Shown piece by piece: positions 21,995-32,677 of a DNA stretch of 64,000 nt (position 1 is its first letter; each line of letters opens with the position of its first letter). Under the pieces are notes generated by a model. It saw only the letters and a program-made list of their open reading frames with translations. It did no database searches and was not told the origin of the DNA. A program made the translations under genes and the position numbers. The DNA comes from Variovorax sp. KK3 (GTDB lineage: Bacteria; Pseudomonadota; Gammaproteobacteria; Burkholderiales; Burkholderiaceae_C): NCBI RefSeq assembly GCF_001984055.1, contig NZ_LYVO01000011.1, forward strand, positions 43,780-107,779, given 5' to 3'.

Positions 21995-22047
21995 GGTCGC
22001 GCCCTGCACCGACTTGCAATCGGTGCGGGGAGCCATAGGTTCCAACG

Positions 22048-22530
22048 ATGTCTACGCCGGAACCCGCCATGACCGAATCCACGACCCAATCCACGACTGA
22101 GTCGCTCCACGTCGTCTGCCCGCACTGCCACACCACCAACCGCGTGCGCACCGCGCAACTGGGCAGCGCGCCCGACTGCGGCAGCTGCCACCGGCCGCTC
22201 TTCACGGCGCATTCGACTGCGCTCGACACCGCGTCCTTCGACCGCCACATCGCCCGCAACGACATCCCCGTGCTGGTGGACTTCTGGGCGCCGTGGTGCG
22301 GACCGTGCCGCCAGATGGCGCCGAGCTTCGAGCAGGCCGCGGCGCAGCTGGAACCCCAGGTGCGGCTGGCCAAGGTCGACACCGAGGCGGTGCCCGCGCT
22401 GGGAGCGCGCTTCAACATCCGCAGCATCCCGACGCTGGCGTTGTTCCGCGGTGGCCGCGAAGTCGCGCGACAGGCCGGTGCCATGGGCGCTGCCGACATC
22501 GTTCGCTGGGTTCGGTCACATTCGACTTGA
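22048..22530 (+). CDS. trxC: Thioredoxin 2 (zinc-containing thioredoxin)
   Basis: A 160-residue cytoplasmic thioredoxin with the TrxC layout: an N-terminal zinc ribbon with two CxxC pairs (CPHC and CGSC) at about residues 24-48, then the thioredoxin fold with the redox motif WCGPC near residue 82 and the cis-proline segment RSIPTLALF. It reduces disulfides and helps oxidative-stress defence. The first about 20 residues (MSTPEPAMTESTTQSTTES) are low-complexity and could be shortened by starting at the ATG at 22069; both begin in frame, so the exact start is open. Confidence 0.93.
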   Translation: MSTPEPAMTESTTQSTTESLHVVCPHCHTTNRVRTAQLGSAPDCGSCHRPLFTAHSTALDTASFDRHIARNDIPVLVDFWAPWCGPCRQMAPSFEQAAAQLEPQVRLAKVDTEAVPALGARFNIRSIPTLALFRGGREVARQAGAMGAADIVRWVRSHST

Positions 22531-22640
22531 TCGCACCGGCGCGGCCGGAAGCGTGGCATGTGTCACGGCACAGGGTTCGAAGGCAGCACTGCCGATGTAA
22601 TCCGATGTAAGAATTCGACCTCCTCGGAGGGGAAGTTTGC

Positions 22641-23519
22641 ATGTCGGTTAATCCATATGGCTACGCATTGCCGCTAAAGACGCTGACGATCCTGGCGCTG
22701 GCCGGACTCGGCTTCTGCACCGGCGCTGCAATGGCGCAACCGCATGCAGGTCACGCGGCCCCCTCGGCATCTTCCGCGCCACCGGCACCGGCCGAGCCGG
22801 GCGAACTGGCCAACCACAAGTGGGTGGTGCCGCCGCCCAACTGGGCGCCCGAGGCGTACTTCAGCAATCTCAAGGACGGCGCCATCGTGGAGTCGCCCTT
22901 CGTCGCCCGCTTCGGCCTCTCGATGCGCGGCATCGTGCCGGCCGGCCACAGCGCAGGGCATGCCGGCCACCATCACCTGCTGATCAACCAGCCACTGCCG
23001 CTGGACTTTCGCAAGCCACTGCCCTTCACCGAGCAGTACATCCACTTCGGCAAGGGCCAGATGGAGACGGTGGTCGATTTGCCGCCCGGCAACTACACGC
23101 TGCGCCTGGTGCTGGCCGACCAGGGGCACATTCCCTTCTTCGTCTACAGCAAGCCGATGCGGCTGACGGTCGGCAAGCAGAACAAGGGCGTCGCGCCGGC
23201 CAGCTTGCTGGGCACGCCGCGCATCGAGATGCTGAGCCCGGCGGACCGGAGCACGCAGGTGCCGCCGCTGCGCATCCAGCTGCACGCAAGCGGCTACAAC
23301 GTGGCGCATGCCGCGCCCAGGCTGCCGGAAACGGGGCACTTCCGGCTGGTGCTGGAGCGGCCAGGGCAGAAGCCTGAAGTCATCGACATGGACGGCGGCC
23401 AGACGGAGCTGTGGCTCCACCCGCCCAAAGGCAACTACACGGCTCGCGCGGAATTCGTCAACAACGGCGATGGCCGGACGATGACCGGCACGCGGCCGGT
23501 GGCCTTCAACGTGCCCTGA
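22641..23519 (+). CDS. DUF4399-type periplasmic protein
   Basis: A 292-residue exported protein. A signal peptide (LTILALAGLGFCTGAAMAQ) is followed by a His/Ala/Pro linker. The middle part has VESPFVARFGLSMRGIVPAG with GHHHLLIN, the mark of DUF4399; the expected charged partner continues as QYIHFGKGQMETVVDLPPGNYTL. A second, more divergent repeat-like region (IEMLSPADRS onwards) follows. The His-rich GHSAGHAGHHH stretch suggests metal binding, which is inference. The ribosome site GGAGGGGAAG is strong and partly palindromic with the bases before it (CCTCCTCGGAGG), so local structure could limit its use. Two copies of CCGATGTAA in tandem lie at 22592-22610. Confidence 0.8.
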   Translation: MSVNPYGYALPLKTLTILALAGLGFCTGAAMAQPHAGHAAPSASSAPPAPAEPGELANHKWVVPPPNWAPEAYFSNLKDGAIVESPFVARFGLSMRGIVPAGHSAGHAGHHHLLINQPLPLDFRKPLPFTEQYIHFGKGQMETVVDLPPGNYTLRLVLADQGHIPFFVYSKPMRLTVGKQNKGVAPASLLGTPRIEMLSPADRSTQVPPLRIQLHASGYNVAHAAPRLPETGHFRLVLERPGQKPEVIDMDGGQTELWLHPPKGNYTARAEFVNNGDGRTMTGTRPVAFNVP

Positions 23520-23534
23520 GGGTCGTCGGCGCGT

Positions 23535-24326
23535 TCAGGCGCGCGCGTCGAGGATGGCCGCGGCCACCTCGGCGAAACCGGCGCCGCGTTCGCTGGGCGC
23601 CACGTAGCGTGGCAGGTGCGACAGCGCGGATTCGAAGCGGCGCACGTTGGCCACCCCGATGCTGTGCGCGAAGTGCTCGAACATCAGCGCGTCGTTGGTG
23701 GAGTCGCCCACATAGGCCCAGCGCTGCATCTCGTCGTCGAGGCGCCGGCCCCACAGCTCGCGAACGATCCAGCGCGCGCCTTCGAGCTTGTTGTGCTCGC
23801 CGTACCAGCCGTTGACGTGGATGCTGCTGACCGTGGCATGCATGCCTTCGCTGCGCATCAGCGCCACCACCTGCGCGATGGTGGCGTCGTCCAGCCGGGT
23901 GAATTCGCTGTGGTCGATGGCGATGTCGCATTCGCGCCCGGCCGAATCGGTGGCGCGCCGCGCACCGGGGATCTCGTGTTCGATGCGCGCCATCACGGCC
24001 TGCATGCGCTCGAAGTTGCGTGCGCGCGTGGCCGCCTCCTGCTGATAGCGCTTCTCGACCTCACCGGCAGCGTTGCGCACCAGCGCCACGGCGCCGTTCT
24101 CGGCCACGATCGCATCCACGGGCCAGACCGCGGCGAAGGGCTCGCTCCAACCGACCGGCCGGCCGGTGATCGCCACCCGTGCGAGCCCGGCCGCCTGCAG
24201 TGCATGCATCGCCAGGAGCACATCGGGCGTGACCGTGCCTTCGGTGGTCAGCGTGTCGTCGATGTCGGTGAACACGCCCACCAGGCCGCGCCGTGCGTCG
24301 AGCGGCCACCGGCCCAGCGGCAGCAT
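23535..24326 (-). CDS. HAD-superfamily phosphatase (Cof/sugar-phosphatase type)
   Basis: A 263-residue cytoplasmic hydrolase of the HAD type IIB class. Motif I is FTDIDDTLTTEG with the two catalytic Asp residues, motif II is VAITGRP, and motif IV is VGDSTNDALMFEHF. The cap region lies between. The layout resembles sucrose-phosphate or mannosyl-3-phosphoglycerate phosphatases, but the substrate is unknown. The ATG at 24326 overlaps the stop of prfC (TGATG), so translation is coupled to release factor 3. The open frame upstream of this ATG has no conserved content. Confidence 0.86.
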   Translation of the reverse strand: MLPLGRWPLDARRGLVGVFTDIDDTLTTEGTVTPDVLLAMHALQAAGLARVAITGRPVGWSEPFAAVWPVDAIVAENGAVALVRNAAGEVEKRYQQEAATRARNFERMQAVMARIEHEIPGARRATDSAGRECDIAIDHSEFTRLDDATIAQVVALMRSEGMHATVSSIHVNGWYGEHNKLEGARWIVRELWGRRLDDEMQRWAYVGDSTNDALMFEHFAHSIGVANVRRFESALSHLPRYVAPSERGAGFAEVAAAILDARA

Positions 24327-25954
24327 CAGCCGGCGCTCTGCAGGGCCAGCCCGGCGTGCTCGCGCAACGGGTGGAAGTGGATCTTGGGAAAGCGCTCCTG
24401 CGCCAGCCGCACGTCGTAGGGCGAGGTGCACAGGTAGGCCAGCGTGTCGGCCGCATCGCGTGCCATGCGCGCCGGATAGGCATCGGTGAAGGCACGCAGC
24501 TCGGCCGGCGTGTCGGCCGTGATCCAGCGCGCGCCGGTGTACTGACAGCCTTCGAGCCGCACGTCGGCGTCGTACTCGGTCTTCAGCCGGTGCTGCACCA
24601 CTTCGAACTGCAGCTGGCCGACCGCGCCCAGCAGCATCGGGCCGCCGATCTCGGGGCGGAACACCTGGATCGCGCCCTCTTCGCCAAGCTGGGCCAGGCC
24701 CTGCTGCAGCTGCTTGGTGCGAAGCGGATTCTTGAGGATGACGGTCATGAACAGCTCGGGCGCGAAGAAGGGCAGCCCGGTGAACTGCAGCGAGGCGCCA
24801 TCGGTGATGGTGTCGCCCAGCTGCACGCCGCCGTGGGTAGTGAAGCCGACGATGTCGCCGGCGTAGGCCTCTTCGACGGCCTCGCGGCGCTGGCTCATGA
24901 AGGTGACGACGCTGGTCGGCCGCAGCTCCTTGGCGGTGCGCTGCACCCGGAGCTTCATGCCCGGCGTGTACTTGCCCGAGGCCATGCGCACGAAGGCGAT
25001 GCGGTCGCGGTGGTTGGCGTCCATGTTGGCCTGCACCTTGAACACCACGCCGGCGAAGTCCTTGTCGTCGGGCTGGATCTCGCGCACCACCGGCTGGCGG
25101 TTGACCACCGTGGTGCTGGTGCGTGGCTGGGGCGGCGGGGCCAGGTCGACCAGCGCGTCGAGCACCTCCATCACGCCGAAGTTGTTGACGCCGGAGCCGA
25201 AGAACACGGGGGTCTGCCTGCCGGACAGGAAGGCTTCCTTGTCCCAGGCGGGCGAGGCGCCGGTGGCCAGCTCCATGCTTTCGAGTGCGGCGTCGAACTC
25301 GCTGCCGAAGCGGGCCTTCAGTGCGTCTTGCTCGGTGAGCGGAATAGCCTCGAAATCCTGCGGGCGGCGCTCGCTGCCGGCCTCGAAGACGGACATGGCC
25401 TGCGTGCGGAGGTTGACGATGCCGCCGAAGGATTTGCCCTGGCCGACGGGCCAGGTCATGGGCACGCAGGGCATGCCCAGTTCGCGCTCGACCTCGTCGA
25501 GGATGTCCAGCGGCTCGCGCACTTCGCGGTCCATCTTGTTCACGAAGGTGATGATGGGCGTGTCGCGCTGGCGGCAGACCTCGATGAGCCGGCGGGTCTG
25601 CGCCTCCACGCCGTTGGCCGCGTCGATGACCATGAGTGCCGAATCGACGGCCGTCAGCACGCGGTAGGTGTCTTCCGAGAAGTCCTTGTGGCCAGGGGTG
25701 TCGAGCAGGTTGATGACGTGCTCGCGGTAGGCCATCTGCATCACCGAGCTGGCCACCGAGATGCCGCGCTGCTTTTCGATTTCCATCCAGTCGGAGGTGG
25801 CGTGCCGCGAAGCCTTGCGCGCCTTCACCGAGCCGGCGATCTGGATCGCGCCCGAGAACAGCAGCAGCTTCTCGGTCAGCGTGGTCTTGCCGGCGTCGGG
25901 GTGGGAAATGATCGCGAAGGTGCGGCGGCGGCGGGTTTCGGAAGCGAAGGACAA
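24326..25954 (-). CDS. prfC: Peptide chain release factor 3
   Basis: A GTPase that removes RF1/RF2 from the ribosome after peptide release. The GTP-binding motifs are in order: SHPDAGKTT (G1), the switch region with RGISVASS, DTPGH (G3) and NKMD (G4), followed by domains II and III typical of RF3. The start is taken as TTG at 25954, because the protein then begins (M)SFASETRRRRTFAIISHPDAG like relatives in this bacterial family, giving 542 residues. ATG codons 18-26 codons further upstream would add an unconserved extension; no ribosome site decides the matter. It is followed by the coupled HAD phosphatase gene. Confidence 0.93.
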   Translation of the reverse strand: MSFASETRRRRTFAIISHPDAGKTTLTEKLLLFSGAIQIAGSVKARKASRHATSDWMEIEKQRGISVASSVMQMAYREHVINLLDTPGHKDFSEDTYRVLTAVDSALMVIDAANGVEAQTRRLIEVCRQRDTPIITFVNKMDREVREPLDILDEVERELGMPCVPMTWPVGQGKSFGGIVNLRTQAMSVFEAGSERRPQDFEAIPLTEQDALKARFGSEFDAALESMELATGASPAWDKEAFLSGRQTPVFFGSGVNNFGVMEVLDALVDLAPPPQPRTSTTVVNRQPVVREIQPDDKDFAGVVFKVQANMDANHRDRIAFVRMASGKYTPGMKLRVQRTAKELRPTSVVTFMSQRREAVEEAYAGDIVGFTTHGGVQLGDTITDGASLQFTGLPFFAPELFMTVILKNPLRTKQLQQGLAQLGEEGAIQVFRPEIGGPMLLGAVGQLQFEVVQHRLKTEYDADVRLEGCQYTGARWITADTPAELRAFTDAYPARMARDAADTLAYLCTSPYDVRLAQERFPKIHFHPLREHAGLALQSAG

Positions 25955-26060
25955 GGGGATCAATCGGGAAGGCGGACCGGCGATTTTAAGAGGCCGGGCC
26001 TTCAGGCACCGCATCAGGCCACGCGCCCGCATCCCTCTGCAGCCAGGCGCGCGGAGCAGA

Positions 26061-26690
26061 TCACATCGGCGGCGCGAAACCGTTGCGCCCGACCAGCATG
26101 CGCAGCGCGGTGGGCTTGCCGTCCTTCACCTGCGCGGTGATCACCACCTTGGCGCCGGGCACGACCAGGGCGGCCTGGTCGCCGTTGCCCGGCTTGAAGG
26201 TGACGACCGGCGTGCCGGGCGGCACGATGACGGTCTGCTCGCCGTCCTTGTACTTGAGCAGCAGCTTGTGGCCACCGGGGGTCGATGCGGGCGCCGCCTC
26301 GAGCTGCGCCACCGTGGCGTTGGTCATCGTGCTCTGGGGCAGCAGGTCCCACGGGCGAAAACCTTCGCCGGCACCGCGGGCCGCCTCGGGGAACACCAGC
26401 ACCTCGACTGCGCGCTGCGTGCCGTCGGGCTGCGGCACGGCGCCGGCACCGACGAAGCTGCCTGGCTTGATGTCGGCCAGGGTGAGCGGCACCACTTCCG
26501 AAACGTTCATGTCGGGCGGTCGCACCATCGTCACGGTTTCGCCGCTGCGGTCCTTGACCGTGAGCGAGGCTGCATCGGCGCGTTCGATGACGCCGCGCAC
26601 GCGCACGCTCTCCTGCGCGAAGCTGGCGGCAGGCCAGGCAGCCGAGGCCGCGATCACGAAAGACAAGGCAAGGGCTTTGAATGGTGGCAT
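26061..26690 (-). CDS. Exported protein of unknown function
   Basis: A 209-residue protein with a signal peptide (ALALSFVIAASAAWPAASFAQ) and no membrane span after it. The mature part is beta-rich: an N-terminal RVRGVIERADAASLTVKDRSG segment resembles the small beta-barrel repeats of DUF5666-like proteins, and the C-terminus (KVVITAQVKDGKPTALRMLVGRNG) looks like a second copy. I do not recognise a defined family or a catalytic site. Start ATG at 26690 is chosen because it begins the signal peptide. It is probably monocistronic: prfC lies about 100 bases downstream, ahcY is divergent. Confidence 0.7.
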   Translation of the reverse strand: MPPFKALALSFVIAASAAWPAASFAQESVRVRGVIERADAASLTVKDRSGETVTMVRPPDMNVSEVVPLTLADIKPGSFVGAGAVPQPDGTQRAVEVLVFPEAARGAGEGFRPWDLLPQSTMTNATVAQLEAAPASTPGGHKLLLKYKDGEQTVIVPPGTPVVTFKPGNGDQAALVVPGAKVVITAQVKDGKPTALRMLVGRNGFAPPM

Positions 26691-26795
26691 GGGAGGAGAG
26701 GGGATGGGTTGCAGTCCAGGACGGACTGGAAGCAGTCTAGGACGATCGGCCAACCGGCGCTGGCCGTGAAAAAAGCCCAGGCGCTAGAATGCCGG

Positions 26796-26858
26796 CTCCG
26801 AGGAGCGTTGCAGCGCCATCAGGCGTGAGGCTCGGACCACATCGCAACCACGCTCAAC
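26796..26858 (+). promoter_or_regulatory. S-adenosylhomocysteine (SAH) riboswitch
   Basis: The consensus is unmistakable: CCGAGGAGCG (26798-26807) at the 5' side, AGGCTCGG (26828-26835) closing P1 (CCGAG with CTCGG), then the 3' pseudoknot strand CGCTC (26851-26855) pairing with GAGCG (26803-26807). It lies about 78 bases before the ahcY start. SAH riboswitches are ON switches: SAH binding raises expression of the genes that remove it. Here the controlled genes are ahcY, and probably tlyA and metF behind it. Confidence 0.93.
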
Positions 26859-26935
26859 CGCTGTTCTCGCGGTGAGTCTCAGACCCCCACCCAGCCCGAC
26901 CAGCGGCATTTTCAAACTTCGTTTTGGAGCCAAGC

Positions 26936-28363
<1,428 letters not shown>

Positions 28364-28393
28364 GCAACCCCGGGCAGTGACTCGCGCAGCACC

Positions 28394-29191
28394 GTGCGCG
28401 CCGACCAGTTGCTCGTCGAACGCGGCTTGGCCGCCTCGCGCTCGCAGGCCTCGCGGCTGATCGCGGGCGGGCTGCGCTGGCGCACCGGCGCCGACTGGCG
28501 CACGGTCGGCAAGAACGGGGACGAGGTACCGGTGCATGCCGAGCTGGAGCTCGCCGATGCGGCCGAAGCGCGCTACGTCTCGCGCGGCGGCCTCAAGCTC
28601 GAGGGTGCGTTGGCGGCGGCCGGCATGTCGGTGCGAGGCAAACGCTGCCTCGACGTCGGGCAGTCCACCGGCGGCTTCACCGACTGTCTGTTGCAGCAGG
28701 GCGCCCGCCATGTGGTGGGCGTGGACGTGGGGCACGGACAACTGCACGCGCGCCTGCAAGCCGATGCGCGCGTGACGGCGCTCGAGGGCATCAATGCGCG
28801 TGCGCTCGATGCGTCGACCTTGAGCGCGGCGCCGACTGCGGCGATGCCGTTCGACCTCGTGGTGGGCGACCTGTCCTTCATCTCGCTCACGCTGGTGCTG
28901 CCGGCGCTGCTGCCCTTGCTGGCAAGCCAGGGCGAGCTGCTGATGCTGGTCAAGCCTCAGTTCGAGCTGCAGCCGGGCCAGATCGGCAAAGGCGGTATCG
29001 TGCGCGATGGCGCGCTGTACCCGGTGGTCGAGCAGCGCTTGCGCACGGCCTGCGAAGGGCTCGGCTTGCAAGTGCGGGGATGGTTCGACAGCCCGATCGC
29101 GGGCGGCGACGGCAACCGCGAATTCTTCATTCATGCCGCTCATGCAAGCGGTTCACCAGGAGCCGGCCGTGCGCCTTCCGTTGAGCTTTGA
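28394..29191 (+). CDS. tlyA: TlyA family S4/FtsJ rRNA 2'-O-methyltransferase
   Basis: A 265-residue protein with an N-terminal S4 RNA-binding domain (MRADQLLVERGLAASRSQASRLIAGG) and a C-terminal FtsJ-like SAM methyltransferase domain (CLDVGQSTGGFTDCLLQQGA, motif I, then VVGDLSFISL). Family members methylate ribose in 16S and 23S rRNA; the older name hemolysin A is misleading. The start is the GTG at 28394. Position behind ahcY under the SAH riboswitch fits: it is a SAM user that produces SAH. Its last 23 bases overlap metF. Confidence 0.9.
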   Translation: MRADQLLVERGLAASRSQASRLIAGGLRWRTGADWRTVGKNGDEVPVHAELELADAAEARYVSRGGLKLEGALAAAGMSVRGKRCLDVGQSTGGFTDCLLQQGARHVVGVDVGHGQLHARLQADARVTALEGINARALDASTLSAAPTAAMPFDLVVGDLSFISLTLVLPALLPLLASQGELLMLVKPQFELQPGQIGKGGIVRDGALYPVVEQRLRTACEGLGLQVRGWFDSPIAGGDGNREFFIHAAHASGSPGAGRAPSVEL

Positions 29192-30002
29192 GTTCTTTCC
29201 GCCCAAGACGCCCGAAGGCGTCGTGAAGCTGCGCGCGGTACGCCAGCAGCTGTACGCGCACCGGCCCGAGTTCTGCTCGGTGACCTATGGCGCCGGCGGC
29301 TCTACGCAGTCGGGCACTTTCGGCGCGGTGCGCGAGATCCTTGAAGAGGGGGTCGACGCGGCCTGCCATTTCTCGTGCATCGGCGCGACGCGCGCCACGG
29401 TGCGCGAGCAGTTGGCGGAACTCAAGTCGATGGGCGTGAAGCGCCTGGTCGCATTGCGCGGCGATCTGCCCAGTGGCTACGGCATGGGCGGCGAGTTCCA
29501 CTACGCGAGCGACCTGGTGGCATTCATCCGCGAGGAAACCGGACGCGACTTCCATATCGAGGTGGCCTGCTACCCCGAGGTGCATCCGCAGGCCCGCTCG
29601 CCCGAGGCCGACCTGCAGGCCTTCGCAGCCAAGGTGCATGCGGGGGCGGATTCGGCGATCACGCAGTATTTCTTCAGCCCCGAGGCCTACTTCCGCTTCG
29701 TCGAGGAGTCGCGCAAGCTGGGGCTCGACACGCCGATCGTGCCGGGCATCATGCCGATCACCAGCTCGACCCAGCTGATGCGTTTCTCCGACGCCTGCGG
29801 TGCCGAGATTCCGCGCTGGATTCGGCTGCGGCTGCAGGGCTTCGGCGACGACATCGCTTCCATCAAGGCGTTCGGCCTCGACGTCGTGACCGATCTGTGC
29901 GATCGGCTGCGCGCCGGTGGTGTGCCCTCGATTCACTTCTATACGATGAACCAGTCGGTGGCGACGCTCGCGTTGCTGGATCGGCTGGCCTGGGGCGAAT
30001 GA
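29169..30002 (+). CDS. metF: 5,10-methylenetetrahydrofolate reductase
   Basis: FAD enzyme that makes 5-methyl-THF for methionine synthesis. Family motifs: LSFEFFPPKTPEG at the N-terminus, CSVTYGAGGST, ALRGDLPSG and GADSAITQYFF. Two ATG codons lie upstream in frame (29133, 29142) but without ribosome sites; the GTG at 29169 has AGGAG 6 bases before it and gives MRLPLSFEFFPPK, as in E. coli MetF, so it is preferred (277 residues). It overlaps the end of tlyA and its stop overlaps the rlpA start (ATGA). With ahcY it completes the homocysteine-methionine side of the operon. Confidence 0.95.
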   Translation: MRLPLSFEFFPPKTPEGVVKLRAVRQQLYAHRPEFCSVTYGAGGSTQSGTFGAVREILEEGVDAACHFSCIGATRATVREQLAELKSMGVKRLVALRGDLPSGYGMGGEFHYASDLVAFIREETGRDFHIEVACYPEVHPQARSPEADLQAFAAKVHAGADSAITQYFFSPEAYFRFVEESRKLGLDTPIVPGIMPITSSTQLMRFSDACGAEIPRWIRLRLQGFGDDIASIKAFGLDVVTDLCDRLRAGGVPSIHFYTMNQSVATLALLDRLAWGE

Positions 30003-30694
30003 TCGGGCGCCGGCTCGCGAAGGCGCTGGCGATGGTGCTGGCGTCCGCAGCCCTGGTGGCCTGCACCACGCCGCCCAAGCCGCCCGAACCCGAGCCAGCC
30101 AGCGCCGAAGCGGTGCCCGGCACCGGCCTGCGGCCCTTGACGCGGCAGCCTGCCGTGCCGCCCGGCGCGCCACCGCGTTCGCAGGTGCCCTCGGTGCGCT
30201 ACGACCTCTCGGTCTCGGGCATGGCGGAGGACGACGGCATCCCGGGCGACGCAGGCCCGCGCGAAATCTTCGAGCGCGGCGGTGCGTCGTGGTACGGCAT
30301 CCAGTTCCACCAGCGCAAGACCGCGAACGGCGAGCGCTTCGACATGGCGGCGATGACCGCCGCGCACAAGACCCTGCCTTTCAACACCCGGGTGTGCGTG
30401 CGCAGCCTGGTCAACGGAAAGGAAGTCATGGTGCGCATCAACGACCGCGGCCCTTATGCGTCCGGGCGCATCATCGACCTGAGCCGGGCTGCGGCCGAGT
30501 CGCTGGGCATGCTGGGGCTGGGCATCAAGCAGGTGGCGCTGTCGATCGTCGACAAGAACAGCGCGCGCTGCGGCGACACGGCCATCGACGCCGATGCGAT
30601 CGATGCGCCGCCGCCCGAAGCGGCCACCGTCAGGCCCGCGCGAAAGGCCGCGCCGCGCGCGACCCGGGAAGTGCCTGCGCGCCAGCGGCGCTGA
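29999..30694 (+). CDS. rlpA: RlpA family septal lytic transglycosylase, lipoprotein
   Basis: A 231-residue lipoprotein. The signal peptide ends with the lipobox LVAC at about residue 20, followed by a Pro-rich linker and the double-psi beta-barrel domain (GGASWYGIQFHQRKTANGERFD ... VRINDRGPYASGRIIDLSRAAA), the catalytic fold of RlpA, which cleaves naked glycan strands at the septum. The C-terminal SPOR domain found in many RlpA proteins is absent; the tail after residue about 195 is basic and low-complexity. It is coupled to metF by an ATGA overlap although the functions are unrelated. Confidence 0.88.
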   Translation: MIGRRLAKALAMVLASAALVACTTPPKPPEPEPASAEAVPGTGLRPLTRQPAVPPGAPPRSQVPSVRYDLSVSGMAEDDGIPGDAGPREIFERGGASWYGIQFHQRKTANGERFDMAAMTAAHKTLPFNTRVCVRSLVNGKEVMVRINDRGPYASGRIIDLSRAAAESLGMLGLGIKQVALSIVDKNSARCGDTAIDADAIDAPPPEAATVRPARKAAPRATREVPARQRR

Positions 30695-30709
30695 TGTCGA
30701 TCTGAACGG

Positions 30710-31606
30710 TCAGCCGCCCGCTTCGAGCGAAGAGGTCGCGTGGCGGTCCTGCGCGAGGCGCTGGGCCATCTGCGGCAGGGCGGCTTCGAGCTGGGCCTTG
30801 AGCGTGTAGGGTGGGTTGATCAAGAACATGCCACTGGCCGGCAGGCCCGGGCGGTGCTTCTCGCCGGCCGTGTCCGTGATGATCTTGCTCGACTTCACCG
30901 TCAGCGTCGCATGCAGCCAGGGCTTGCCGGCCTTGGTCGCCATCGTCTTCAGGCGGCGTGGCAGGTCATGGGCCTCCGGCCGCGGAATGATCGGATACCA
31001 CACCGCGTAGGTGCCGGTGGCGAAGCGCTTGAACGCGCCACCGACGAAGTCGAGCACGCGCCCGTAGTCGCTCTTGATCTCGTAGCTCGGGTCGCACAGC
31101 ACCAGGGCCCGGCGCGAGGGCGGCGGCAGGAACTTGGTGGCGCTGCCGAAGCCGTCCTCGCTTAGCACCGCGATGCGGCGTCCGGCGTCGAGCTGGGCGA
31201 TGTTGGCGGCCAGCGTGCGGGCGTCGGTGGGATGAAGTTCGTAGAGCTTGAGCTTGTCGTGGTCGCGCAGCAGGTGCTGGGTGATGAAGGGCGAGCCGGG
31301 GTAGACGCGCGCGCCGCCCTTGGGGTTGAACTCGCGCACCAGCGCCACGTAGCGGGCCAGCGCCTCGGGCATTGGCGGCGCGTCGGGTGGGTCGGCCGCG
31401 AGCAGGCGCAGCACCCCTTCGGCCGCCTCGCCGCTGGTGCCGGCGTAGTCGCCGTCGAGCCGGTAGAGGCCGGCGCCGGCGTGGGTATCGACCACGGTGA
31501 GCGCGGTGTCCTTTTCGAGCAGGTGTTCGAGCACGGCGATCAGCACCGTGTGCTTGAGCACGTCGGCGTGATTGCCGGCATGAAAGGCGTGGCGGTAGCT
31601 GAACAT
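30710..31606 (-). CDS. rlmJ: 23S rRNA (adenine(2030)-N(6))-methyltransferase
   Basis: SAM enzyme that methylates A2030 of 23S rRNA. MFSYRHAFHAGNHADVLKH at the N-terminus is the RlmJ signature; VVDTHAGAGLYRL is the SAM motif I and LCDPSYE the catalytic motif IV (DPPY in E. coli, with Ser here). The ATG at 31606 is chosen from this conserved start; an upstream extension to 31684 would run into the rplM promoter. 298 residues. It converges with rlpA. Confidence 0.94.
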   Translation of the reverse strand: MFSYRHAFHAGNHADVLKHTVLIAVLEHLLEKDTALTVVDTHAGAGLYRLDGDYAGTSGEAAEGVLRLLAADPPDAPPMPEALARYVALVREFNPKGGARVYPGSPFITQHLLRDHDKLKLYELHPTDARTLAANIAQLDAGRRIAVLSEDGFGSATKFLPPPSRRALVLCDPSYEIKSDYGRVLDFVGGAFKRFATGTYAVWYPIIPRPEAHDLPRRLKTMATKAGKPWLHATLTVKSSKIITDTAGEKHRPGLPASGMFLINPPYTLKAQLEAALPQMAQRLAQDRHATSSLEAGG

Positions 31607-31635
31607 GAGGCATGGTAACCGGCCAGGAGAAGTCT

Positions 31636-31665
31636 TTGCCCGGCCAGGCGGCTTCTTTGTATAAT
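31636..31665 (+). promoter_or_regulatory. Sigma-70 promoter for rplM-rpsI
   Basis: A consensus -10 TATAAT (31660-31665) is preceded after 18 bases by TTGCCC (31636-31641) as a -35. Transcription would begin near 31672, leaving a leader of about 118 bases before rplM, which may hold the L13 autoregulatory site known in other bacteria; I do not see a definite structure. Confidence 0.7.
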
Positions 31666-31789
31666 CGCGGGCTTCGCAGCGCATTGCGGCCCCGCGGCGA
31701 AGTCATCCTTCCCACCTAAGAGGTTCCCGACAGAGGAACACCGACCGTGGAAAAGGGCCCGCCAAACCTCTTCCTTTCCAGGAAAACTC

Positions 31790-32221
31790 ATGACCAAGAC
31801 GTTCAGCGCAAAGCCCGCTGACGTGACGCACGAGTGGTTTGTGATTGACGCGACCGACAAGGTCCTCGGACGAGTAGCCAGCGAAGTTGCTCTCCGTTTG
31901 CGCGGCAAACACAAGGCCATTTACACGCCTCACGTCGATACCGGTGACTACATCGTCATCATCAATGCAGCCCAGCTGCGTGTCACCGGCGCCAAGCCGC
32001 TCGACAAGGTGTACTACCGCCATTCGGGTTACCCGGGCGGCATCACCGCCACCAACTTCCGCGACATGCAAGCCAAGCATCCGGGCCGCGCCCTGGAAAA
32101 GGCCGTCAAGGGCATGCTGCCCAAGGGGCCGCTGGGCTACGCGATGATCAAGAAGCTCAAGGTGTACGGCGGTGCCGAACATCCGCACACCGCCCAACAG
32201 CCCAAAGCGCTGGAAATCTAA
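31790..32221 (+). CDS. rplM: 50S ribosomal protein L13
   Basis: 143-residue L13, one of the first proteins to assemble on 23S rRNA. Typical stretches: [35 protein letters not shown] and [15 protein letters not shown] ribosome site (AGGA) precedes the ATG. It forms the standard rplM-rpsI pair with an 11-base gap and is driven by the promoter at 31636. Confidence 0.98.
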   Translation: MTKTFSAKPADVTHEWFVIDATDKVLGRVASEVALRLRGKHKAIYTPHVDTGDYIVIINAAQLRVTGAKPLDKVYYRHSGYPGGITATNFRDMQAKHPGRALEKAVKGMLPKGPLGYAMIKKLKVYGGAEHPHTAQQPKALEI

Positions 32222-32232
32222 GGAGCTTCCGA

Positions 32233-32625
32233 ATGATTGGTGAATGGAACAATGGCACCGGCCGTCGCAAATCGAGCGTCGCCCGCGTGTTTCTGAAGAA
32301 GGGCTCCGGCAAGATCACGGTCAACGGCAAGGACATCACTGAGTTCTTCGGCCGCGAAACCTCGATCATGATCGCCAAGCAGCCGCTGTACCTGACCGAC
32401 AACGTCGAAGCCTTCGACATCATGGTCAACGTGGCAGGCGGCGGCGAATCGGGCCAGGCCGGCGCGACCCGCCACGGCATCACCCGTGCGCTGATCGACT
32501 ACGACGCCTCGCTCAAGCCCGTGCTGAGCCAGGCCGGCTTCGTGACCCGCGACGCCCGCGAGGTGGAGCGCAAGAAGGTCGGCCTGCATTCCGCACGCCG
32601 CCGCAAGCAGTTCTCGAAGCGCTGA
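32233..32625 (+). CDS. rpsI: 30S ribosomal protein S9
   Basis: 130-residue S9. The N-terminus [21 protein letters not shown] and the C-terminal tail [17 protein letters not shown], which reaches the P-site tRNA, are both present. AAGGAG lies 7 bases before the ATG. A perfect hairpin terminator follows about 50 bases downstream. Confidence 0.98.
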   Translation: MIGEWNNGTGRRKSSVARVFLKKGSGKITVNGKDITEFFGRETSIMIAKQPLYLTDNVEAFDIMVNVAGGGESGQAGATRHGITRALIDYDASLKPVLSQAGFVTRDAREVERKKVGLHSARRRKQFSKR

Positions 32626-32677
32626 TCGGTTCGCCGGTCGCGTCGCTCGGCCCATTTGGGCCTGCTGCCCGCACTGT

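Noticed and set aside
9389..22620. Identical 12-mer AAGAATTCGACC at 9389 and 22609, each before a gene
   Set aside because: In 64 kb many pairs of identical 12-mers are expected by chance; the flanks do not match.
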